Source: an uncultured bacterium (GTDB lineage Bacteria > Desulfobacterota > Desulfobulbia > Desulfobulbales > Desulfobulbaceae). From it: a stretch of DNA of 12,307 nt. The DNA lies in contig CAITZN010000733.1 of the NCBI GenBank assembly GCA_903896915.1, positions 1 to 12,307 on the forward strand, given 5' to 3'. The translations under genes were made by a program, and so were the position numbers. A model generated the notes under the pieces. It saw only the letters and a program-made list of their open reading frames with translations. It was not told the DNA's origin and made no database searches. Shown here one piece after another: positions 6,497-12,307 of the stretch. The number at the start of each line of letters is the position of its first letter. Positions within the stretch are counted from its first letter, which is position 1.

Positions 6497-7289
6497 GAAT
6501 GAAATCCTCGCCGAGATAGGCCTTGATAACCAAAAGGTTGTTACGAACCTCTTCCGGCCGGCCCTCGGCGATCTTGCGGCCGTAATCCATGACAAAAATA
6601 TGGTCGGAGAGACTCATGACCAGTTTCATGTCATGCTCAATAAGGAGGATCGATAGGCCTTCCTGCCTGATGGCAAGAATCAGGTGACTAAGTTCTTTTG
6701 TTTCGTGCTGGTTCATACCGGCCGCTGGTTCATCGAGGAGCAGCAGTATGGGTTCGGTGGCCAAGGCACGGGCGATTTCAAGTCGTCGCTGTGCGCCGTA
6801 GGGCAGATTTCCAGCAAATTCATCGGCTTGGGAGGTAAGTCCCATTTTTTCGAGGATGGCGCGACTTGCTTCGACAATAGCCTGCTCTTCCCGCACGGTC
6901 TGGTGGGTGCGGAATATCGCACCAAAAATCTGGGCTTTGGTTCGGCAATGGCGGCCGATCATGACATTCTCCAATACGGTCATGTTGGCAAAGAGCCGAA
7001 TATTTTGAAAGGTACGGGCCAGCCCCTGTTCCGTGATCTGATTGGGTTTGAGGTCGTTCAACCGCATTTCGGGGCGACCGGGCGGGTTCAGTTTCAGGTC
7101 TCCGCTGGTAGGAGTGTATAAACCAGTCAGGCAGTTAAAAAAAGTTGTTTTGCCTGCACCGTTGGGGCCGATCAGGGCGACAATTTCACCTGATTGCACC
7201 TGGAGATCAAGATGATCAAGGGCGCGGATGCCACCGAAGTCCATGGTTAGTCCACTGACGTTGAGGAGGGGGAGCGTTGAGGGCGGCAT
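6489..7289 (-). CDS. livG: Branched-chain amino-acid ABC transporter ATPase LivG
   Basis: LivG is the second ATPase of the liv system and pairs with LivF under the LivH-LivM channel. The 266 residues include Walker A GPNGAGKT (41-48), the GLARTFQNIRLF Q-loop region (89-100), the degenerate signature LPYGAQRR (162-169) that is normal for LivG, Walker B LLLLDEP (182-188) and the switch histidine in IEHD (His219). The C-terminus ends with the family IAEGRPEEV...AYLGE pattern. The start lies 9 bp after the livM stop; no strong ribosome binding site is visible, so it may depend on coupling to livM. The end overlaps livF by 8 bp. Nothing is missing. Confidence 0.96.
   Translation of the reverse strand: MPPSTLPLLNVSGLTMDFGGIRALDHLDLQVQSGEIVALIGPNGAGKTTFFNCLTGLYTPTSGDLKLNPPGRPEMRLNDLKPNQITEQGLARTFQNIRLFANMTVLENVMIGRHCRTKAQIFGAIFRTHQTVREEQAIVEASRAILEKMGLTSQADEFAGNLPYGAQRRLEIARALATEPILLLLDEPAAGMNQHETKELSHLILAIRQEGLSILLIEHDMKLVMSLSDHIFVMDYGRKIAEGRPEEVRNNLLVIKAYLGEDFIHA
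6505..6509 (-). promoter_or_regulatory. Ribosome binding site deciding the livF start
   Basis: GAGGA on the minus strand, 8 nt before ATG 6496 and inside the last codons of livG. It supports the 235-residue LivF rather than a longer form reading back to 6595. Confidence 0.7.
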
Positions 7290-7298
7290 CGCAGTTGG

Positions 7299-8504
7299 TT
7301 ACGGTTTATGGGTATAGGTGCGGCGGACATTGGCAACAATGCCTTGCGGGCGAAGCAGCATCATTACCACTAGAACTACACCAAAGGCCAGCATTCGATA
7401 GTCGGCAAAGACCCGGAGGTATTCGGGAACTAAAATGAGGACGAAGGCACCGACGATGACGCCGACAATCGACCCCATGCCGCCGAGGACAACGATACAG
7501 AGAATGATGGCAGATTCAAGAAAGGTAAAGCTGGCCGGATTGATAAAGGTGGTTTTTGCGGCAAAAAAGACGCCGGCCATTCCGGCCCAGGTCGCTCCCA
7601 GGGCAAAGGCGGTGAGTTTGGTGCGGGTTTTGTCGATGCCCATAGCCTGGCAGGCGATCTCGTCCTCTCGTAGGGCGAACCAGGCTCTACCTATCCGGGA
7701 ATTCTGCAGCCGGTTGACTACGAAAATTGTGAAGAGTACCATGCAAATCATAAGGTAGTAGAGATAGATAATGGCCGTTTCTAGGGACATTTCGAGACCA
7801 AAGAATCCTGGCCGGGGAATGTTTGATATGCCGCTGGGCCCTTTGGAAAAATCGTTCCAGTTCTCAAGAATAAGTCGGATGATTTCTCCAAAACCCAGGG
7901 TGACGATGGCAAGATAGTCGCCTCGGAGGCGAAGGACTGGGAAGCCGAGCAGGATACCGAACAGGGCGCTGAGCAGGCCGCCGATCGGCAGGGCTGCCCA
8001 GAATCCCAGGCCAAAATGGAGATGGAGAAGGGCGTAGGTGTAGGCGCCAACCGCGTAGAAGGCAACGTAACCCAGATTGAGCAGGCCCGCGACCCCAACC
8101 ACGATGTTCAACCCCAGACCAAGGACCACATACATGAGGGCCGTGATCATAATGTTGATTTGGTAGGTGGAAAAAAGTGCGGGAAAAACAAGAGCGAACA
8201 ATAAACCGGTGCAGGAAAGAGCCAGGAGAAACTTGGGCGTCTTTAGAAAAAGCAGGTTTGATTGAGTCGTTATCTGTTCCGAGCCCTGCCGGATGCGTTT
8301 TTGTCGGGCATCTCGGCGCCTCAAAATGATGTGGGAAACGAGATAAGCGACGAAGCTGGCCGCGCCGATCAGAAGCATGTTGTTCCATCGCCAGATGACC
8401 GTTTTTTCCACAGGGTTAACCTTGATTACCAGCAGCGGGAAGGTGAGAAACATAAACCAGAGGCCGATGCCAATCGCGTTGCGGATATCTTTAAGAGCAA
8501 TCAT
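7299..8504 (-). CDS. livM: Branched-chain amino-acid ABC transporter permease LivM
   Basis: LivM is one of two inner-membrane permeases of the liv system. The 401 residues include an N-terminal extension of two hydrophobic segments (about 11-28 and 42-61) joined to the core by a basic linker (RRRDARQKRIR, 62-72), like the extension in the long E. coli-type LivM. The core from about 93 onward carries the family marks LNLGYVAFYAVGAYTYALL (142-160), LRGDYLAIVTLGFGEIIRL (193-211), the ATPase-coupling loop with LREDEIACQAMGI (278-290), and VVLGGMGSIVG (338-348). It starts 34 bp after livH; no ribosome binding site is obvious, and an in-frame stop lies a few codons upstream, so no longer form is possible. 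It ends 9 bp before livG. Confidence 0.95.
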   Translation of the reverse strand: MIALKDIRNAIGIGLWFMFLTFPLLVIKVNPVEKTVIWRWNNMLLIGAASFVAYLVSHIILRRRDARQKRIRQGSEQITTQSNLLFLKTPKFLLALSCTGLLFALVFPALFSTYQINIMITALMYVVLGLGLNIVVGVAGLLNLGYVAFYAVGAYTYALLHLHFGLGFWAALPIGGLLSALFGILLGFPVLRLRGDYLAIVTLGFGEIIRLILENWNDFSKGPSGISNIPRPGFFGLEMSLETAIIYLYYLMICMVLFTIFVVNRLQNSRIGRAWFALREDEIACQAMGIDKTRTKLTAFALGATWAGMAGVFFAAKTTFINPASFTFLESAIILCIVVLGGMGSIVGVIVGAFVLILVPEYLRVFADYRMLAFGVVLVVMMLLRPQGIVANVRRTYTHKP

Positions 8505-8538
8505 GACTATTGTGGCTGCAACCGTGTCGTGTCAGGCA

Positions 8539-9441
8539 TCAGACTTTCTCGATAGTGGCCTTGCCGAGCAGGCCAGCAGGGCGGAATATCAGGATTAGGA
8601 CCAGCAGGGCAAAGGCAAAAACGTCTTCATAGTCGCTCGAAACATATCCGGTGGCAAAGGCCTCAGTGAGGCCAAGGATAAAACTGCCCAGAACCGCACC
8701 GGGTATGGAACCAATGCCGCCGAGAACCGCAGCAGTGAAGGCCTTGATGCCAGCGATGAAGCCTATTGAGCAGTTGATCTGGCCGATATGGGAGGCGATC
8801 AGCAGGCCACCGATGGCGGCGAGCGCCGAACCGATGATAAAGGTGATCGAGATAATTTTGTCCACATTGATACCGACTAAGAGCGCCATCTTTTGATCCT
8901 GGGCCGTGGCGCGCATCGCTTGACCTGTTCGGGTGTATTTGATGGTAAGGGTTAGCAGTATCATCATCAGAGCGGCGACCGTAAGAATGATCAGGTCGGT
9001 GGATCCGATGATTGCCGCATAGGGCTCCATAAAGGCAAACTGCGGAATCAGATTCGGAAACGGTTGGAAGTCAGAGGTCTGGGCGAGGAGAACAAAGTTT
9101 TGCAGAAAAATGGACATTCCTATTGCCGAGATCAGCGGCGAAAGCCTTGGGGCGTTGCGTAAGGGTCGGTAGGCTAGGCGTTCCACCGTGAAACCATAGG
9201 CAGCGGCCCACACTGTTGCGGCGAGAACGGTCAAGACCAAGATCGCGAGGAGCGGAAGGCCGTAGATCGATAGAACCGATGAAACGACGAGGGCGGTGAA
9301 GGCCCCTATCATGTAGATCTCCCCATGGGCGAAATTGATCAGCCCGATGATGCCATAGACCATCGTGTAGCCTAGGGCGATCAGGGCATAGATGGAACCG
9401 CGGGTCAGGCCGCTGAAGAGAAGTTCGAAGAAATAGTCCAT
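8539..9441 (-). CDS. livH: Branched-chain amino-acid ABC transporter permease LivH
   Basis: LivH partners LivM in the membrane channel. From ATG 9441 the protein is 300 residues, close to the usual LivH length, and begins MDYFFELLFSGLTRGSIYAL as family members do. Other marks are GLINFAHGEIYMIGAF (about 33-48), the coupling loop MRATAQDQKMALLVGINVDK (about 178-197) and the late glycine-rich segment AAVLGGIGSIPGAVLGSFILG (about 237-257), with about eight hydrophobic segments overall. The frame can be extended to a TTG at 9462, but this adds seven non-conserved residues and neither start has a clear ribosome binding site. It follows livK after 142 bp that contain a strong stem-loop, and precedes livM by 34 bp. 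Confidence 0.95.
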   Translation of the reverse strand: MDYFFELLFSGLTRGSIYALIALGYTMVYGIIGLINFAHGEIYMIGAFTALVVSSVLSIYGLPLLAILVLTVLAATVWAAAYGFTVERLAYRPLRNAPRLSPLISAIGMSIFLQNFVLLAQTSDFQPFPNLIPQFAFMEPYAAIIGSTDLIILTVAALMMILLTLTIKYTRTGQAMRATAQDQKMALLVGINVDKIISITFIIGSALAAIGGLLIASHIGQINCSIGFIAGIKAFTAAVLGGIGSIPGAVLGSFILGLTEAFATGYVSSDYEDVFAFALLVLILIFRPAGLLGKATIEKV

Positions 9442-9485
9442 GAAGGGTGTTGTACCGTGCAAGGTGCTGCAGAGACTGATCAGAT

Positions 9486-9520
9486 CCCAAGCCCCGGGAT
9501 GGGATAACCCAGGGACTGGG
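9486..9520 (-). promoter_or_regulatory. Stem-loop in the livK-livH gap
   Basis: Arms 9508-9520 and 9486-9498 pair over 13 positions, with ten Watson-Crick pairs, one G-U and a 2-nt internal loop; the loop is 9 nt. The stem is GC-rich and no T-tract follows, so it is not a classical terminator. In liv operons the binding protein is normally made in excess over the membrane and ATPase parts, and a stem-loop after livK could protect the livK message or reduce read-through. Confidence 0.5.
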
Positions 9521-9583
9521 GAACGTATATAACCGTAACCGCCTGTGCCGTCCGGTCATGCAAAGCAAAACGTGAGAAAAATA

Positions 9584-10711
9584 TTACCTGACTTGGACGT
9601 ACTGGCCGTTTTGCACCTGATAGATGGAAAATTCGATTCCGATGGGTTCGCCCTTGGCATCAAACTGGATGGCGCCGAACGGTGTGGCTACTTTGTCATT
9701 GTGGAGCACTTTGGCCATAGTCTCCTGGTCAATGGATTCGGCCTTGGCCAAGGCATTAGCCAGGGCTAGGGTCGCGGCCACGGCATTGTCAAAAAAAGCG
9801 CCAGGGTCGGCACTTTCGGTTTTTTTAAATTTTTCGCGATATTCTAAAGCGATCGGGTTTTTCGAGACGTCTGCTGGACCGGTGGCGTAGACGCCTTCGG
9901 CATCTTTACCCGCAACCCTGATAAAGGTATCGTCCTTGACGCCGTCATCAGAAACAAACAAGGTCGTCATTCTTTTTTGCCGCATTTGGCCGACTATTTT
10001 CGAGGCCTCGGGATGATAGCCGCCAAAGATCACGGCTTCAGCACCGGAATGTTTGATTTTTTGTACCACCGCCGAATAGTCGACCGCACCAGGGGTAACG
10101 CCTTCAAACAGGACAACTCTTGCCTTGCCTGATTGTTCAATAAAGGTTCGGGCAAATTCTGCGAGGCCCTTGCCGTAATCGCCCTTGTCGTGAATAACAG
10201 CTATTTTCTGGACCTTAAGGATGTTAATGGTAAAGTCGACCTCGGTGCGGGCCTGGGCATCATCTGCTGCGATCGTTCGATAAAAATTGGGATATTCGCC
10301 GCTTTGAGTCAAGCTGGGAGTGGTTGCCGAGGGGGAGATGAGCAGCACCTTGGCGTCGCGATAGATCGGCAGGGCCGCCTTGGTTGCCCCTGAGCAGATA
10401 TGACCGATAACAGCTTTGACGCCTGCTGAAACCAGTTTAGTGGCAGTATTGGATGCGATCTCAGGTTTACAGGCGTCGTCTCCCACGATTAATTCTATCG
10501 GGGCGCCATTGATTCCGCCCTTTTCGTTAATATCTTTGACAACGAGCTGAGCGGCCTTTAATGTCGGCAGGCCGTAGGAGGCGAGGTCACCACTATGCGC
10601 ACCAGCAACGCCGATTTTAATCGGCTCAACAGCCAGGGCGCCAGTCGCCAGGCACACTGCAAGGGATAGGGCTAGGGTGGTCAGGATAAAGCACGTATTT
10701 TTAAATTTCAT
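9584..10711 (-). CDS. livK: Periplasmic branched-chain amino-acid-binding protein (LivJ/LivK)
   Basis: This is the substrate-binding protein of the liv ABC importer, 375 residues from ATG 10711. A signal peptide is clear: basic MKFK, a hydrophobic core at about 8-23, and likely cleavage after ATGALA at residue 27; no lipobox cysteine follows, so it is soluble. The mature part is a type I periplasmic-binding fold. DDACKPEIASNTATKLV (78-94), VIGHICSGATKAALPIY (101-117) and ISPSATTPSLT (125-135) follow E. coli LivJ/LivK closely, and Cys81 and Cys106 match their disulfide pair. HDKGDYGKGLA (174-184) is also family-typical. AGAAGG (10721-10726) 9 nt upstream supports ATG 10711 over a TTG at 10720. 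It is the first gene of the minus-strand array. Ligand preference within Leu/Ile/Val cannot be told. Confidence 0.95.
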   Translation of the reverse strand: MKFKNTCFILTTLALSLAVCLATGALAVEPIKIGVAGAHSGDLASYGLPTLKAAQLVVKDINEKGGINGAPIELIVGDDACKPEIASNTATKLVSAGVKAVIGHICSGATKAALPIYRDAKVLLISPSATTPSLTQSGEYPNFYRTIAADDAQARTEVDFTINILKVQKIAVIHDKGDYGKGLAEFARTFIEQSGKARVVLFEGVTPGAVDYSAVVQKIKHSGAEAVIFGGYHPEASKIVGQMRQKRMTTLFVSDDGVKDDTFIRVAGKDAEGVYATGPADVSKNPIALEYREKFKKTESADPGAFFDNAVAATLALANALAKAESIDQETMAKVLHNDKVATPFGAIQFDAKGEPIGIEFSIYQVQNGQYVQVR

Positions 10712-10747
10712 AATGAACAACCTTCTTGCGGTCAGGCTGGATTACGG

Positions 10748-10765
10748 AAAAACAGAGTGGCTCTG
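10748..10765 (-). terminator. Weak terminator-like hairpin in the livK leader
   Basis: On the minus strand CAGAG-CCA-CTCTG is followed at once by five T. The 5-bp stem is short for an efficient terminator. It lies between the candidate livK promoter and the livK start, where it could attenuate transcription. Confidence 0.25.
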
Positions 10766-10800
10766 GTAGGTCTTTTCATACCCCATTCAAGGAAATTTGC

Positions 10801-10806
10801 ACTATA
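10801..10806 (-). promoter_or_regulatory. Candidate -10 element for livK
   Basis: The minus strand reads TATAGT here, one base from consensus, about 90 bp before the livK ATG. The -35 position at 17-bp spacing (10824-10829, CAAGTA) is poor and lies inside the inverted repeat at 10817-10833, which could suit a regulated promoter. Confidence 0.25.
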
Positions 10807-10816
10807 AATGACATAG

Positions 10817-10833
10817 GTTTCAGTACTTGAAAC
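10817..10833. promoter_or_regulatory. Operator-like inverted repeat upstream of livK
   Basis: GTTTCA and TGAAAC are exact inverted 6-bp arms around GTACT, giving a 17-bp site of the size bound by dimeric helix-turn-helix regulators. It overlaps the presumed -35 position of livK and lies 217 bp upstream of lpxK. No regulator gene is in the window. Confidence 0.35.
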
Positions 10834-11049
10834 TTGTAGTATGTAAGGAAAAATAGATTGATAAAGCGTTGCGCGGTGTGGCTGTTAAAGCGCTTGGCGC
10901 AGCGTCCTGGTTGCTTCATTCCTGCACTTACGATGGATTTGTTAGCAACCAAAAAACTGCATGGTTTGGGTTCTGTTCCGGGCGTGGCCTTGAGTTAAAA
11001 GCTTCTCGAATATTTTTTTGGTCAACATCTTTCTTTCTGGTCGACAATA

Positions 11050-12132
11050 ATGGATACAACACATCTGTATTTTGCTCTGGGCAGGCCCTTTGCCCCACTG
11101 TACAGCGCTGCAATGCGTCTCAGGGAAACTTGTTACCGCCGGGGAATTATTAAATCGCACCAGCTCAATGTTCCGGTGATTAGTGTTGGCAACCTGACTA
11201 TGGGCGGTACTGGTAAAACGCCTCTGGTTCATTACCTGGCGCGATTGCTCCAGTCGCACGGTTTGCGTCCAGCTATTATCAGTCGAGGGTATGGAGGGAC
11301 CGCTAATAGAAAGGTGAATCTGGTTTCGGATGGAACCGAGTTGTTGCTCGATGCCGAAAGTGCCGGTGATGAGCCTCGATTTTTGGCTGAAACTTTACCT
11401 GGTATTCCTGTACTCACTGGCATTGTTCGCCGTTTACCTGCACAAAGGGCTGTCGAAATGGGCGCGGATGTCCTCCTCCTTGACGACGGTTTTCAACATA
11501 TGCAGATTGTTCGCACGGTCAATTTGGTTCTTTTCAGCACTGATCGACTTGCAGGTAATTCACGGGTCTTTCCGGGGGGGGATTTAAGGGAGCCGGTTGT
11601 CGCGCTTAACCGGGCCACAGGTTTTGTGCTGACCGGAGTGCATGAGGCTAATAAAGAAAGGGCGGAACAATTTGTCGACCTGTTGCAGGATAAATTCCCA
11701 CAGGTTCCTGTAACATTGACGGGCTATCAGGTTGAGACTCCGGTGCAGTTGTCTGAAGGTGGAATGATAGAGACCGTAGATGTCGATCTTGTTGCAAAGG
11801 GGAGGTGTTTCGGTTTCTGCGGGATCGCTCATCCTCAATCTTTTCTTGCTATTCTGGAACGACACGGTCTTGACCTTGCCGGGTTTCATCCTTTGCGGGA
11901 TCATCAACGATATTCCTCTGCGGTTCTAAGAGAAATTTTGGAGAAGGCACGCCGTGCTGGGGCTGAATTCTTTGTTACTACAGAAAAGGATCTGGTTAAA
12001 CTTGCTCGCTTTGCCGCTTATCTTCCCTTGCCGCTTTTTGGTCTGCGCATGCAAGTGACAACAGATGAACATTTTGCAGCGCGTATTTTGCATGATGTGC
12101 GATCATGGGAAAATTATTCCGGGAGAGAATGA
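11050..12132 (+). CDS. lpxK: Tetraacyldisaccharide 4'-kinase LpxK
   Basis: LpxK phosphorylates the 4' position of the tetraacyl-disaccharide 1-phosphate made by LpxB, giving lipid IVA, at the inner membrane. The 360 residues contain the whole enzyme: an N-terminal amphipathic/hydrophobic stretch LGRPFAPLYSAAMRLR (10-25), VPVISVGNLTMGGTGKTPLV (41-60) with the P-loop GGTGKT (52-57), SRGYGG (78-83), LLLDDGFQH (142-150), FPGGDLREP (174-182), FCGIAHPQSF (256-265), and FFVTTEKDLVKL (307-318). Kinase family members have P-x-G-x-LREP where this one has PGGDLREP. The start at 11050 keeps the conserved lead region, but no ribosome binding site is visible. An 8-G run at 11574-11581 encodes the PGGD glycines. 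The gene is transcribed away from livK. Confidence 0.96.
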   Translation: MDTTHLYFALGRPFAPLYSAAMRLRETCYRRGIIKSHQLNVPVISVGNLTMGGTGKTPLVHYLARLLQSHGLRPAIISRGYGGTANRKVNLVSDGTELLLDAESAGDEPRFLAETLPGIPVLTGIVRRLPAQRAVEMGADVLLLDDGFQHMQIVRTVNLVLFSTDRLAGNSRVFPGGDLREPVVALNRATGFVLTGVHEANKERAEQFVDLLQDKFPQVPVTLTGYQVETPVQLSEGGMIETVDVDLVAKGRCFGFCGIAHPQSFLAILERHGLDLAGFHPLRDHQRYSSAVLREILEKARRAGAEFFVTTEKDLVKLARFAAYLPLPLFGLRMQVTTDEHFAARILHDVRSWENYSGRE

Positions 12133-12307
12133 CCTTTGCAAAGATGTGTCGAAAATCCAACACTTTCAGCGACTTCAGCCTGGTGTGGTTTTTATCGCAC
12201 ACTGTTCTCTTGGTTTATAATATTTTCTTGTCAGTGTTTTTCCAGGTAACATGTTTAAATTATATATGTTTTTATTTTTGAATGTGGTTGTTGGTGATTT
12301 TGAACGA
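12133..12307. other. AT-rich region after lpxK
   Basis: These 175 bp are AT-rich compared with the genes. A short GTGTG/CACAC repeat lies near 12185-12201, with no proper terminator. A perfect TATAAT occurs at 12216-12221 but without a good -35 at normal spacing. Confidence 0.4.
12251..12307 (+). CDS. Possible start of a further gene, cut by window edge
   Basis: ATG at 12251 opens 19 codons that stay open to the window end, starting MFKLYMFLFLNVVV, which would suit a signal peptide or membrane segment. An AGGT lies 4 nt upstream and TATAAT about 30 bp upstream. The stretch is too short and AT-rich to be sure it is coding. Confidence 0.2.
   Translation, partial: MFKLYMFLFLNVVVGDFER

Larger units (their letters stand above)
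10712..11049. other. Divergent intergenic region, livK / lpxK
   Basis: These 338 bp separate minus-strand livK from plus-strand lpxK and contain no convincing gene. They hold a candidate livK promoter and operator (10801-10833), a small hairpin with a T-run in the livK leader (10748-10765), and a weak imperfect repeat CGTTGCGC...GCGCAGCG near 10867-10905. No good promoter or ribosome binding site for lpxK is visible; TTGAGT (10990-10995) and TATTTT (11011-11016) are 15 bp apart. Confidence 0.55.

Noticed and set aside
6497..6595. 33-residue N-terminal extension of LivF
   Set aside because: It lies wholly within the end of livG in another frame, has no LivF homology, and a GAGGA site fixes the start at 6496.
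7864..8388. 174-residue minus-strand frame inside livM
   Set aside because: It is a shifted frame of the same strand as livM; its composition (many Pro, Arg, His) is typical of an out-of-frame shadow.
9442..9462. TTG start for LivH seven residues upstream
   Set aside because: The family N-terminus begins at the ATG at 9441, and the TTG has no ribosome binding site.
9526..9531. TATATA as a -10 for livH
   Set aside because: The -35 position at 17 bp reads CGGACG, and no alternative fits.
10712..10720. TTG start for LivK three residues upstream
   Set aside because: ATG 10711 has AGAAGG at good spacing and begins a normal signal peptide.
10742..10786. Classical leucine/isoleucine/valine attenuator peptide
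   Set aside because: The frame has one Val and no Leu or Ile codon, and the hairpin stem is only 5 bp.
1..12307. CRISPR array, insertion sequence, prophage, defence system, tRNA or rRNA
   Set aside because: No regularly spaced repeats, transposase, integrase, nuclease cassette or structural RNA signature was found on either strand.

Overview
The window reads as an ordinary, gene-dense piece of chromosome from a Gram-negative bacterium. Two lipid A genes (lpxB and lpxK), a peptidoglycan-recycling glycosidase (NagZ) and a five-gene branched-chain amino-acid ABC transporter are all intact. Protein style and gene neighbours (a Gfo/Idh oxidoreductase next to lpxB, a stand-alone Smr protein, a complete liv cluster) look to me like Desulfobacterota (former Deltaproteobacteria), possibly Desulfobulbales. 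That placement is an impression from the sequence, not a search result. I see no mobile element, CRISPR array, tRNA or rRNA.

Left edge: a minus-strand diguanylate cyclase gene runs off the window at base 1; its 185 visible residues end inside the first GGDEF-domain motif. A 470-bp AT-rich intergenic region with a long imperfect inverted repeat separates it from a plus-strand, tightly packed set: nagZ, a tandem TM2-domain membrane protein, a DUF493/YbeD-family protein and an unrecognised 173-residue protein. The first and last gene pairs of this set overlap.

Centre: a long minus-strand array is read from about 10.7 kb down to 3.2 kb: livK-livH-livM-livG-livF, then a Gfo/Idh/MocA oxidoreductase, lpxB and smr. 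Junctions are short or overlapping except for a 142-bp gap after livK that carries a strong stem-loop. The array meets the plus-strand set tail to tail, with smr and the unknown gene overlapping by 89 bp. LivK captures a branched-chain amino acid in the periplasm, LivH and LivM form the membrane channel, and LivG and LivF hydrolyse ATP. LpxB makes the lipid A disaccharide.

Right: a 338-bp divergent intergenic region with an operator-like inverted repeat and a small terminator-like hairpin separates livK from plus-strand lpxK, the kinase that acts directly on the LpxB product. The last 175 bp are AT-rich and may hold the start of another gene. I found no clearly new system. The most interesting points are the lpxB-linked oxidoreductase (possibly GnnA-like), the unknown 173-residue protein, the convergent overlap, and G-tracts of 7 to 8 in three envelope genes.
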